The notes beneath the pieces are model-generated. The model had not been told where the DNA came from and did no database searches. It worked only from the letters and a program-made list of their open reading frames with translations. From assembly GCA_046719465.1 (NCBI GenBank), contig JBDNCV010000072.1, forward strand, positions 1-18,367: DNA of 18,367 nt, in the 5' to 3' direction. This DNA comes from JANWYT01 sp046719465. Lineage in GTDB: Bacteria; Chloroflexota; Anaerolineae; Aggregatilineales; Phototrophicaceae. The translations under genes were made by a program, and so were the position numbers. Position 1 is the stretch's first letter. Each line of letters opens with the position of its first letter. Below, piece after piece: positions 1-7,913 of the stretch.

Positions 1-1123
1 GCGGTTGGCTCTGGAGCGCTGTGAGCAGCGGGGATGGTTGGCCATGCTGACCCACCAACGCAAAGCCCCAACGCGGGTCTTCTGGCGGGCGGTTGGGCTG
101 CCACTCGCTCAGAATGGCAGCGCCCACAAAAGGCCATTCTTGTTCAATGCGAGCGAGCGCGGAGAGGGTGTAGGCTGCTTGCTGAGTGCTGCTAACTTGC
201 CCCCAGATGGAGGGCGCACCACTCCAATTTGAAGGCAGCGCATTCCAGCCCCACTCGCTGAACCAGAGCGGTTTGTAAGCGTCGCCGTGCTCCAGCATGA
301 TTTCGCGCAGCACCACCACGCGCGAGAAGTTCAACCTTGCCGGATTGATCGTGCGGTCGTCAGGGCTGTGGTCGAAGCCGTAAGGCTTGGCAGCGACAGC
401 GTCGACAAAAGCGCTCATGCCATGCTGATAGAGCTGACGTAGGTAGTGCCAGTCCATGATGTTGCGTGCGTTGTCTTCGGTGGTGGGGGCGAGCGCAGCG
501 GCGATGATCTTTGCAGTGGGGTCAGCGCGACGGATAGCCTCTGAAGCGGCAGCAGCCATAGCCACATAGTGAGCGCTGCTTGGCGGCGTTTGCCCCCATG
601 CATCGTAGAGGTTTGGCTCGTCCCAGATTTGATAGTAATCGACCCAATCGCCATAGCGCTGAGCGAAGGCGGCAGCAAACGCGGCAAGGTCGATAGGGTT
701 CTGCGGCGGCAGGGTAGGGTGGTCGGGGTGTTCTGGCGCGGAGGCCCAGCGCGGCGTTCGATAGAACACGGGGACGAGATGCAAGTCAGGGTAGGCGTCT
801 AGCGCTTCAAAGATCGTATCCCATGCCGACCAGTCGATCACAGAGGGGGTTGGTTCGAGGCTGCGCCAATCAACAATTTGCCGCAGCCATGTTACGCCCG
901 CAGCGCGCATCTGCTCCAGCTGGGCGTCGAGTGCCTCCGACGGGTATTGCAGCAGGTCAACGTTGACGCCCAAGCGTGGTATGCGCTCTGGCAATGCGGT
1001 CGCAGTCAACGGGTATTCGATGCCGCGAACCGTGAGCGCGACTTCTTGATCAATGACGAGGGCAGCGCTGAAAGCAGCTGCCAGCAGCACGCCTGAGACG
1101 ACAAGGGCGATCCGACGGCGCAT
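1..1123 (-). CDS. Clan GH-A glycoside hydrolase (GH39/GH5-like), N-terminal 374 residues, cut by window edge
   Basis: Translating the minus strand from the ATG at 1123 gives 374 codons with no stop, so the C-terminus lies outside the window. The N-terminus (MRRRIALVVSGVLLAAAFSA) is basic then hydrophobic, which suggests a signal peptide or membrane anchor and an enzyme acting outside the membrane. The rest reads as a TIM-barrel hydrolase. IWDEPN at about residues 166-171 matches the beta-4 acid/base motif (usually W-N-E-P), with E169 the presumed proton donor. WFSEWGWN at 287-294 matches the beta-7 nucleophile motif, with E290 the presumed nucleophile. The 121-residue spacing is normal for clan GH-A. 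Substrate cannot be told from sequence; beta-glycan or xyloside cleavage is only family knowledge. Its ATG overlaps the stop of the upstream G5 lipoprotein gene (TGATG), which implies translational coupling. Exact GH family is uncertain. Confidence 0.8.
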   Translation of the reverse strand, partial: MRRRIALVVSGVLLAAAFSAALVIDQEVALTVRGIEYPLTATALPERIPRLGVNVDLLQYPSEALDAQLEQMRAAGVTWLRQIVDWRSLEPTPSVIDWSAWDTIFEALDAYPDLHLVPVFYRTPRWASAPEHPDHPTLPPQNPIDLAAFAAAFAQRYGDWVDYYQIWDEPNLYDAWGQTPPSSAHYVAMAAAASEAIRRADPTAKIIAAALAPTTEDNARNIMDWHYLRQLYQHGMSAFVDAVAAKPYGFDHSPDDRTINPARLNFSRVVVLREIMLEHGDAYKPLWFSEWGWNALPSNWSGAPSIWGQVSSTQQAAYTLSALARIEQEWPFVGAAILSEWQPNRPPEDPRWGFALVGQHGQPSPLLTALQSQP

Positions 1124-2715
1124 CAGTTCGACCAGACAGGATGCTCAGACTGGCCATCAAACGTCAGTTGGTAGGCCGCTGAGGTGACCACGTCCACCAC
1201 CCACAGATTGCCTTGATAGATGACTGCAATCTGGCGGCCGTCAGGACTCCACGCGAGCGTTTGGGGCGTGAGACCAAAATCACGCGAGACGATGCCGGGC
1301 TGCGAGGCGCTTGGGAAGATCACACGCGCGTTGCTGCCGTCGCTATCCGCGACGACGAGGTCATACTCACCGTTGACGCTGTTGTAGGGGTCGCGCGCGC
1401 GGAGGTAGGCAATCGCTGTGTCGTTGACGCCGCCAAGAACGGGCGAATACACCGGCGACGACCACATGCCGGCGCTGTCGTGCAGGGCGGCACTGTAACG
1501 GCCGTTAACCTCAGCCACGATGGCGTTGAAGACTGGGCTGGTCTCGGGCGGTTCGCTGCCGAGCGGCGGGCCGTGTACGGTGGTAGCGAGCAATTTAGAA
1601 TCGGGTGACCATGAGGCGTTGGCGCGCCACGACCAATTTTGCGTGGTGCGGAAGATAGCGTAGGTGGCGAGGGGCTGCAGGCTGCCATCGGCCCCGAGGA
1701 CGCCCACTGAATCAGCGCGGACGTAGGCTACTCGCTGCCCATCAGGCGACCAGCGATAGACCGTGCCCCACCAACCCGAGAGGCCACCGCTGGACTCTGG
1801 CACAACAATCGCGTTGTTGAGCGCTAGGCCGGTCACTGGGTCAATCTGCATCGTGAGCAGGTTGTTCAGCGAGCGCCAGAAAGGCACAACCGCCTGCGGC
1901 TCGCTGGTAGAATAGGCGAAAGTGTTCGGGCGACCGTTGATCCACTCGGCATAGATGACATTGGTCGGCACGAGCTTGATAGCCTGCGCGTTCATGTCGG
2001 TGCTGCTCATCCACAGTTGATTGACAAACGCTGGGTCGTCTGAGCGCGTGGTGTAAAGCAGGCGCTGGCCGTTAGATGACAAGCTGAGCACGTGCGAATC
2101 GAGGTTGCCGGTGTTCGTCAGTGGGCGCTTGGCGGTACTGTTACCCGCGATGACCCATGCGTTGCCGTTGTTGATGTAGGCAAGCGTGCCAACAATAGGG
2201 ATCGGCTCAACGTTGGTGCTAATGCCTACGTAGAGAATCTCGTTGACGGGGGCGCGCAGCACAGTGGGCGAACCGGTTGGGATGCGGTCGCGGGGGACGC
2301 CATCCTCGATGATGACGCGGTAGCAGATCTGCTGGGCGCCGTTCTGGCCGGGTTGGATAATGCGTTCCTCATTAGGCTGCATCCCTTCATTTTGAATCAC
2401 CTCACGGCTGAAGGGCAGCACCTGCGTTTCACACTCTGTAGTCTCAGATACGCGGACGATGGTGATGCGCATGCCGTCGCTCAATTGCGTGAAGCGCGGC
2501 GGGGTGAGACGATCGGTATCACCAACGCGGATGTTGACATCCGAGCGCGAGAGGAATTCTTCAACGGTCATCGGCTCATCCAGCGAATAGGTTAGCTCGC
2601 GGCCATCAGCGACGAGGAACACAATAAAGCTGTTGGCAACCTCACGCGGCTGACACGCGCTTGAAGCGCTCAGCACAAGCAGAAGCAACGCAAGTGAGAG
2701 AAAGCCTTTTGACAT
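1123..2715 (-). CDS. Lipoprotein with DUF348-like, G5-like and TolB/WD40-like propeller domains
   Basis: 530 residues. A hydrophobic N-terminus ends in SASSAC (Cys21), a weak lipobox, so the protein is probably lipid-anchored outside the membrane. Residues about 28-92 resemble DUF348, a ubiquitin-like fold often found next to G5 domains: FLVADGRELTYSLDEPMTVE, then GMRITIVRV. Residues about 93-165 resemble a G5 domain: VLPFSREVIQNEGM, QPGQNGAQQICYRV and a closing NEILYVG. G5 domains are known from cell-wall and glycan-associated proteins. From about 175 to the end there are propeller-like repeats carrying the SPDG motif (WSPDGQRVAYV, WSPDSKLLATT, WSPDGRQIAVIY, ending GQSEHPVWSN). Two cysteines, C95 and C131, both lie in the G5-like part and could form a disulfide. 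The ATG is 2 nt after the methyltransferase stop, and the gene's own stop overlaps the hydrolase start. The ligand is unknown. Confidence 0.8.
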   Translation of the reverse strand: MSKGFLSLALLLLVLSASSACQPREVANSFIVFLVADGRELTYSLDEPMTVEEFLSRSDVNIRVGDTDRLTPPRFTQLSDGMRITIVRVSETTECETQVLPFSREVIQNEGMQPNEERIIQPGQNGAQQICYRVIIEDGVPRDRIPTGSPTVLRAPVNEILYVGISTNVEPIPIVGTLAYINNGNAWVIAGNSTAKRPLTNTGNLDSHVLSLSSNGQRLLYTTRSDDPAFVNQLWMSSTDMNAQAIKLVPTNVIYAEWINGRPNTFAYSTSEPQAVVPFWRSLNNLLTMQIDPVTGLALNNAIVVPESSGGLSGWWGTVYRWSPDGQRVAYVRADSVGVLGADGSLQPLATYAIFRTTQNWSWRANASWSPDSKLLATTVHGPPLGSEPPETSPVFNAIVAEVNGRYSAALHDSAGMWSSPVYSPVLGGVNDTAIAYLRARDPYNSVNGEYDLVVADSDGSNARVIFPSASQPGIVSRDFGLTPQTLAWSPDGRQIAVIYQGNLWVVDVVTSAAYQLTFDGQSEHPVWSN

Positions 2716-2717
2716 AC

Positions 2718-3752
2718 CTATTTACCGTTGCGACGTTTGAGCATGAACAGCCGCGGGTGCAGACCGTTCAGCGTGATCGGCAAGATTTTCTCAACCTGCC
2801 ACACATCTTGCACACTGCCCAGCACTTCCATCATGAGGCGCACAGCATGCGTCAAGAACACGCCGCGCCCTTCCAATTGGGTAACGCGCGCCGTCTCTCT
2901 CAGCCATGCCGTGTAAAGCGCTTGTAGGTCTTCATTATGGCCCATCAACTGCCCAAAGGGCAAATCGCTCAGTACCGCGCCGAAAGCAGCATCTGCCAAC
3001 GGCAGGGCGCGCGCATCCGCTTGAAGCAGTCGGTCACTGCGAACTGATGCAGCTTGCATGTGACGGCGTGTCAATTGGATGTGCAGCCAGTCCACATCAA
3101 GCGACACGACGGGCAAATTCGGGTGGATCAAGTTGGTTTCGATGGCGATAGTTCCGGAACCACTGCCGACGTTTAACACCGGCGCGGCATCGGATGGCTG
3201 GGCGAGCATGGCCATAGCAGCAGCCACCGGCGCATGGAGCGAGCCGGGGAGATTCTCGCTGCGCCATGCACGGGTGGCCCATGGGCGCGGCGTGCGGCGG
3301 ATAAGAACAGCCCAGCCGTCGTCGTACAGCGTGGAACGACGTATACGTATGTGCAGGTCGCCCACGTCTCGCACGGCCTTAAGCTGGAGCGCTGCTGCCA
3401 ACTCAGCGATCAGGCGCTGCATCACCTCGCTGGACTTGCCCGCCGCGCTGATGCTCAGCGTTTCAAACGATGGCGACAGAACGGCTCTGCAAGCGTGGAT
3501 GATGCGCGTCAGATGCTGATGACCTAGCAGCGCTTTGGGGCGCGGCACAGGGAAATCCAAGACCTCATACAGCGCAACTGCCGTTCGGATCACCTGCTCA
3601 GGCGGGTAAGGTTTCGCTGAGGCTGCCGCAAGCAAACCTGTTGCTGCGTGTATCTGGGCTTCGGAACCCCATGGCGTAGCCGCAAGCTCACGTTCGGCGA
3701 GGGTCTCAAGGCCGGGCGTGACAGTGAACTCGTAACGAAAAAGCTCAGTCAT
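2718..3752 (-). CDS. THUMP-domain RNA (guanine-N2) methyltransferase, TrmN/Trm11-like
   Basis: 344 residues from the chosen ATG at 3752. The N-terminus (FRYEFTVTPGLETLAEREL) is typical of THUMP-fold RNA methyltransferases, and a THUMP-like region runs to about residue 170 (TPRPWATRAWRSENLPGSL). The Rossmann part follows: SAM motif I at 193-201 (LNVGSGSGT), an acidic loop at about 219 (SLDVDW), and the catalytic motif DLPFG at 263-267, the form seen in the THUMPD/Trm14 branch for guanine N2 methylation. Family members methylate tRNA G6 or G10, or 23S rRNA; which one applies here is not decidable. Motif I has Asn where Asp is usual. A TTG at 3773 would add seven residues (MLLPPLI), but its purine run AGGAAG touches the codon directly, so ATG 3752 fits the family start better, though it too lacks a good ribosome site. 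The cytoplasmic enzyme is sandwiched between surface-protein genes. Confidence 0.82.
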   Translation of the reverse strand: MTELFRYEFTVTPGLETLAERELAATPWGSEAQIHAATGLLAAASAKPYPPEQVIRTAVALYEVLDFPVPRPKALLGHQHLTRIIHACRAVLSPSFETLSISAAGKSSEVMQRLIAELAAALQLKAVRDVGDLHIRIRRSTLYDDGWAVLIRRTPRPWATRAWRSENLPGSLHAPVAAAMAMLAQPSDAAPVLNVGSGSGTIAIETNLIHPNLPVVSLDVDWLHIQLTRRHMQAASVRSDRLLQADARALPLADAAFGAVLSDLPFGQLMGHNEDLQALYTAWLRETARVTQLEGRGVFLTHAVRLMMEVLGSVQDVWQVEKILPITLNGLHPRLFMLKRRNGK

Positions 3753-3799
3753 GATCAATGGGGGCAGCAGCAACTTCCTACTGCCCCACGAAAACTCCT

Positions 3800-6700
3800 C
3801 TAGCGGCGGTCAGGTTGGCGATCATCGGCCGGACTGCTGGTTAAGTTGGTTTGGCCAGCGCCGTCCGCGTTCATGATGAACACGTCGCGGCTGCCATCGC
3901 GCTCGCTTACAAAGATGATGCGTCCATCGCTTGACCAGCGCGGTTGGGTATCGGCAGCGCTGCTCGTCGTCAGCTGGGTGATGCCCGTCCCGTCGATGTT
4001 CGCAGTGAAGATGTCAGGATCGCCCTCGCGGGTTGAGACGAAGACGATTTTACCATCGCGCACGTCCGGTTGATATTCCTCAGACGCGTCGAACGTGATT
4101 TGAGTGAGGTCCCCGCCCGTCACTGGGATGAGATAGAGATCGTAGTTCCCCACGAGGTTGGAGGCAAAGACGATGAATTCATCGCCATGCCAGCTTGGCT
4201 GAGTGTCGTCTGACCCTTGGAACGTGAGCTGTGTCTGGTCGGAGCCGTCGATGTTCATCACCCAGATTTCGTTGTCGGTGCCACTGTTGCGAACGAACGC
4301 GATCTTCTCCCCATCAGGGCTGACAGCAGGAAGGTCGTTGCTGCCTTCAAACGTGAGGCGGGTGACATCGCTGCCGTCCGCGTTCATGATGAACAGGTGC
4401 TGCCCGCCATCGCGCGTGCTGACGAACACGATGCGCCCATCAGGCGTCCACACGGGGGCGGTGTCGTCCGCTGGGTGGTTCGTCAGGTTGAAGACGTTGG
4501 ATCCATCGTCGTTCATGCGGAAGATGTCGAAGTTGCCGCCGCGGTTCGACGCGAACACGATGTCACCGCTGGGGGTAGCTTGCTGCGCAGGCGCGGTGAT
4601 GTTGACGGTTTGCACCGCGGTGTCCGTCCCGGCGCTGTTGGTAAGTGTCAGCGTGACGGTGTATAGGCCCGGCGTGTCGTAGGTGAAACTCACCGGATTG
4701 TCGGTTGTGTTGTCGGGAATGCCGTCACCGTTAAAGTCCCAACTGAAGCTGGTCACTGTGCCCACAGCGGCTGTGTCGAAGCTCATGGTAACCGTCTGGG
4801 GAGCCGTGCCCTCCGACGGGCTGAGCGTGAAGCTGGCCTGCGGCGGTTGAAGGGCTGCGGCCACGTTGATCGTCGTGGAGATGGTATCGGAGCCAGCAGC
4901 GTTAGTGACGGTCAGCGTGACGTTGTAGACGCCCGGCGTGTCAAAGGTGAACGACGGCGCAAGGTCAACTGTGTTGTCGGGGATGCCGTCACCGTTGAAA
5001 TCCCATTGGAAGCTGGTGATTTCTTGCTCGGTGGTCAAGACAAAATCTACTGTGAGTGGGGCTGTGCCGCTGGTGGTGGACGCGCTGAAGGATGCAACCG
5101 GCGGGATTAGCGGGGCGTTGACGATGATAGTCTGCGACGTCGTATCTGTGCCGCTTGCGTTGCTGATGACCAGCGTAGCGACATAAGTGCCGGGCGTGTC
5201 GTAGGTGAAGGTCACCGGGCCGGCGCTGGTGCTATCCGGGATGCCATCGCTGTTGAAATCCCAGAAGATGTTCTCAATCGTACCCGTGGACGTGTTAGTG
5301 AACGTCACGGTGAGCGGGGCGGTGCCGCTGAGCGGCGAGGCACTGAAGGAAGCCAAGAGCGGTTCCGCAGGGGCATTGACCGTGATCGTCTGCGAGGTGG
5401 ACGCGGAACCTGCGGCATTGGTGACGCGCATGGTAATCGTGTACACGCCCGGCGTATCGAACACAAAGGCAGCCTCATTACCCGTTGCATCAGCGACGCC
5501 GTCCCCTGTGATGTCCCACTCAACACTTGTAACAGGCTGAGCAGTCGTATTAGTCACCGTGACATTAAGCGGCGCGATACCGGAGGCAGCGCTGGCGATG
5601 AACGAGGGCACGGGCAGCTCGGGGGCAGCCTCTACAGTCACGGTTTGGGTGGCAGTAGAGGTTCCCGCGCTGTTGGTGGCGCGCAGCACAACCGTGTAAA
5701 CGCCGGGCGCAGTGAACAGTGACGTCGGGCTGACATCGGTGGAGTCGGTCATGCCGTCGTTGTTGAAGTCCCATGCGTAGGTGTTGCCTTCACCGGTTGA
5801 GGTGTTGACGAACGTCACCGTGAGCGGAGCCGTGCCACTGGCGGGCTGGGCGGTGAATGCTGCGACTGGCGGCTCGATCACTACAGGCTCAGTCACCTGA
5901 ATGACCTGTTCCGCTTGGCTGGTGCCTGCGCTGTTGGAGGCAGTTAAGCGCACAGTGAACACACCTGCCGACTCAAACGTGAAGCTGGGGTTGGGGTCGG
6001 TGCTGTCGACCGTGCCGTCACCGTTAAAGTCCCAACTGAAGCTCAGCGCGTCACCTTGCGACGTGTTGGTGAACACTACCGTTAGCGGACGATCCCCTGA
6101 TGTTTGACTCGGGGTGAAGTTGGCCTGCGGCGGCGCAATGGGGTTAGCAACAGAGATCGTGGCCTCAGCGGTCGACGATCCACCCGGGCCGCTGGCGGTC
6201 AGGCGAACGATGAAGGTGCCAGCTTGCTCAAACGTGAAGGTTGGGTTTTGATCGCTGCTGTCGGGCGTGCCATCGTTGTTGAAGTCCCATGCAAAGGCCG
6301 TGGCGTTGCCCGTTGTTTGGTTGGTAAACGTGACGGTCAGCGGGCGCGTACCCGACGTAACGGACGGCGTAAAGGCAGCCACAGGCGCCTCTGGCGGAGC
6401 CTGAACCACGACAGGCACTTCAGCGCGTGATTGACCGCCCGGGCCAATGGCCACGAGTGAGACCGTAAACGTGCCGGCCGTGTCAAAGACGTGCGTGGGC
6501 GATGTGTCGATGGAGTCGGTAATGCCGTCACCGTTGAAGTCCCACAGATACTGTGTCACTTGGCCCTGTGTCGTGTTGCGGAAGGTGACGGAGAGGGGCG
6601 TTTGACCTGTAGACGGTTCTGCCTCAAAGCTGGCGGTCGGCGCGGGGATTTCGGGGTTACTCACGGTGATCTGGCGGACGACGGTGCTCACGCCGCCTTG

Positions 6701-7792
6701 ACCAGTCACCTGTAGGATGACGTTGTACGTTCCGACCGTGGCGAACGTGTGCGACGGTGAGATCAAGGTGCTGGTGCTGCCGTCACCAAAGTCCCAGTTG
6801 TAGGCTGTAATGTTGCCAGTAGAGCGGTTCGTAAACTGGACGGTGAGCGGGGCTGGGCCACTGACGCGATCAGCGGTAAATGATGCCACCGGCGGGTTGA
6901 TGCCGGTCACAGTGATCTGGCGCGAGACGTTGCTCGTCCCGCCCGGGCCGGTCACTTGCAAGGTGATTGTGTAGATGCCAGCGCGCGTGTAGGTGTGGAC
7001 TGGGTTCTGCTGGGTGCTGGTAGAGCCATCCCCGAAGAACCACAAGAAACTGGTGATCTGGCCTTGTGATTGATTCGTGAAGCGCACGGTCACTGGCGCG
7101 TTGCCCGTGGTCACATCTTGAACGAAGGCCGCGATGGGGCGGGGAACCGACGGCGTGTTGGTGGGGACGGGGGTCGCTGCCAGATTTTGTACGCGGATGT
7201 TGTTTACGGTGGTGACTTCTTGGCGGCCATCGCGCAGGAAAACGCGCAGACGCAGTTGATACACGCCGTCGGGCGTTGCGCCGGTGGTCGTGTTCCAGAA
7301 GCCAAGCGTGGAGCTGATCACAGGCACTTGCACCGCACCCGTCAGCGGGAACCACAGGTTATTCGGGTTCGGGTCGGGGCCGTATTCTAGTCGATACTGC
7401 AAGAACTGCGGGTGGCTGGCGCTGCCCAGAATTTGCACGTTGCCCGCGATGATGTTGCCGTTGGTGGGCGAGAGGATGAAGATGCTGATTGGCGCGGGTG
7501 TGCTCGTGGGGACGACCGCGACCGGCGGCAGGATGACCGGCAGGGTGGGCATCACCGACGTAGGAACGCCACCGGTGATCCGCGTGGGGAAGGGGATCGG
7601 CGTCACGGTGGTGAGCTGGCCAGTGCCGATGGGCGTGCGCGTGACCAGCGCGGTTGCCTCGGTGGGCGCACTTGTTAGGTCGATTGCCTCGGGCTGGGCA
7701 GTGCCGAGGTTGCAGGCGATAGCGCTCAGTAAAAGCGCCACCAGCGGGGTCAAGATGCCGACACCGAGCCGGAGGCGTTTAGATGTCATCAT
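3800..7792 (-). CDS. Giant surface lipoprotein: Thr/Pro linker, Ig-like domain, ten PKD domains, six-repeat TolB-like propeller
   Basis: 1330 residues. The hydrophobic N-terminus ends in LLSAIAC (Cys27), a plausible lipobox. Residues 40-100 are a Thr/Pro-rich linker, and about 100-203 form an Ig/Fn3-like domain (SIFILSPTNGNIIAGNVQIL). Ten PKD domains follow at roughly 218-297, 301-379, 384-465, 470-550, 553-634, 641-721, 726-807, 811-893, 897-979 and 983-1067. Copies 1-2 have the classic W-x-F-G-D-G-S; copies 3-10 carry a longer loop such as WDFNGDGIPD, which looks like a calcium loop (D-x-N-x-D-G-x-x-D). Residues 1075-1330 hold six TolB/WD40-like repeats, each ending in a D-G-x-x-x-x-x-L-T pattern. 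PKD domains are extracellular spacers or binding modules, and the propeller probably binds protein or glycan. Two adjacent ATGs (7792, 7789) exist; AAAGG lies about 10 nt before the first. The next gene starts about 47 nt downstream. Confidence 0.88.
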   Translation of the reverse strand: MMTSKRLRLGVGILTPLVALLLSAIACNLGTAQPEAIDLTSAPTEATALVTRTPIGTGQLTTVTPIPFPTRITGGVPTSVMPTLPVILPPVAVVPTSTPAPISIFILSPTNGNIIAGNVQILGSASHPQFLQYRLEYGPDPNPNNLWFPLTGAVQVPVISSTLGFWNTTTGATPDGVYQLRLRVFLRDGRQEVTTVNNIRVQNLAATPVPTNTPSVPRPIAAFVQDVTTGNAPVTVRFTNQSQGQITSFLWFFGDGSTSTQQNPVHTYTRAGIYTITLQVTGPGGTSNVSRQITVTGINPPVASFTADRVSGPAPLTVQFTNRSTGNITAYNWDFGDGSTSTLISPSHTFATVGTYNVILQVTGQGGVSTVVRQITVSNPEIPAPTASFEAEPSTGQTPLSVTFRNTTQGQVTQYLWDFNGDGITDSIDTSPTHVFDTAGTFTVSLVAIGPGGQSRAEVPVVVQAPPEAPVAAFTPSVTSGTRPLTVTFTNQTTGNATAFAWDFNNDGTPDSSDQNPTFTFEQAGTFIVRLTASGPGGSSTAEATISVANPIAPPQANFTPSQTSGDRPLTVVFTNTSQGDALSFSWDFNGDGTVDSTDPNPSFTFESAGVFTVRLTASNSAGTSQAEQVIQVTEPVVIEPPVAAFTAQPASGTAPLTVTFVNTSTGEGNTYAWDFNNDGMTDSTDVSPTSLFTAPGVYTVVLRATNSAGTSTATQTVTVEAAPELPVPSFIASAASGIAPLNVTVTNTTAQPVTSVEWDITGDGVADATGNEAAFVFDTPGVYTITMRVTNAAGSASTSQTITVNAPAEPLLASFSASPLSGTAPLTVTFTNTSTGTIENIFWDFNSDGIPDSTSAGPVTFTYDTPGTYVATLVISNASGTDTTSQTIIVNAPLIPPVASFSASTTSGTAPLTVDFVLTTEQEITSFQWDFNGDGIPDNTVDLAPSFTFDTPGVYNVTLTVTNAAGSDTISTTINVAAALQPPQASFTLSPSEGTAPQTVTMSFDTAAVGTVTSFSWDFNGDGIPDNTTDNPVSFTYDTPGLYTVTLTLTNSAGTDTAVQTVNITAPAQQATPSGDIVFASNRGGNFDIFRMNDDGSNVFNLTNHPADDTAPVWTPDGRIVFVSTRDGGQHLFIMNADGSDVTRLTFEGSNDLPAVSPDGEKIAFVRNSGTDNEIWVMNIDGSDQTQLTFQGSDDTQPSWHGDEFIVFASNLVGNYDLYLIPVTGGDLTQITFDASEEYQPDVRDGKIVFVSTREGDPDIFTANIDGTGITQLTTSSAADTQPRWSSDGRIIFVSERDGSRDVFIMNADGAGQTNLTSSPADDRQPDRR
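4592..7141 (-). repeat. Ten tandem PKD-domain coding repeats, about 255 nt each
   Basis: The array covers residues 218-1067 of the large lipoprotein. Units are about 80-86 codons. Conserved landmarks in each are an entry block (A-x-F ... G-x-x-P-L-T-V-x-F-T-N), a central tryptophan loop (WDF-N/G-x-DG), T-F-x-x-x-G-x-Y/F-x-V, and a closing S-A-G-T block. The most similar DNA between copies lies in the tryptophan loop: positions 4709-4741 (copy 10) and 4974-5006 (copy 9) differ at only a few bases. Copy 7 is divergent there (WDITGDGVAD). These are protein-domain repeats, not CRISPR or satellite DNA. Confidence 0.9.
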
Positions 7793-7817
7793 GGAGAGCT
7801 TGCCTTTCTTATTCTGG

Positions 7818-7845
7818 GTGACAACTACCTAATTGCTGGTACAAT
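7818..7845 (+). promoter_or_regulatory. Candidate sigma-70-type promoter for the response regulator/kinase operon
   Basis: GTGACA at 7818-7823 (5 of 6 to the -35 consensus), a 16-nt spacer, then TACAAT at 7840-7845. The bases just before it (TGG, 7837-7839) make an extended -10. Transcription would start near 7852, giving a leader of about 50-60 nt. The -10 of the opposing candidate promoter begins two bases further right. Confidence 0.55.
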
Positions 7846-7846
7846 C

Positions 7847-7875
7847 ATTATAGTCTAGACGAAAGTTGCTAACCT
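7847..7875 (-). promoter_or_regulatory. Candidate promoter for the PKD lipoprotein operon
   Basis: On the minus strand a perfect TATAAT lies at 7852-7847, about 55 nt upstream of the lipoprotein ATG. At 16-18 nt spacing I find no good -35 hexamer (the 17-nt candidate reads AGGTTA), so the promoter may be activator-dependent. It overlaps the plus-strand promoter of the response regulator gene. Confidence 0.4.
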
Positions 7876-7896
7876 GACGATAGTTAGGCGCTTAAC
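7869..7896. promoter_or_regulatory. Inverted repeats between divergent operons; possible operator
   Basis: CTAAC at 7869-7873 pairs with GTTAG at 7883-7887, and GTTAGGCGCTTAAC at 7883-7896 is a near-palindrome (GTTA...TAAC). They sit just downstream of the expected response regulator transcription start and at the -35 zone of the opposing promoter. This would suit a binding site for the adjacent OmpR-type regulator, but that is inference from position and symmetry only. Confidence 0.3.
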
Positions 7897-7913
7897 AGCC
7901 TATGGAACGCGCG

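Noticed and set aside
2092..2595. Open plus-strand frame of 167 codons
   Set aside because: Antisense to the G5 lipoprotein, whose protein has clear domains; the frame shows no recognisable family.
4203..4682. Open plus-strand frame of 159 codons
   Set aside because: It is antisense to the propeller of the large lipoprotein, has low-complexity composition and no ribosome site, and is explained by codon bias on the other strand. Similar long antisense frames in this lipoprotein were rejected likewise.
4592..7141. Regularly spaced similar segments that might suggest a CRISPR or satellite array
   Set aside because: Units of about 255 nt stay in frame and translate into PKD domains; there are no short identical repeats with unique spacers.
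7284..7832. Open plus-strand frame of 182 codons across the lipoprotein 5' end and its promoter region
   Set aside because: Antisense to the Ig-like and linker region; low-complexity residues and no ribosome site support it only as a shadow.
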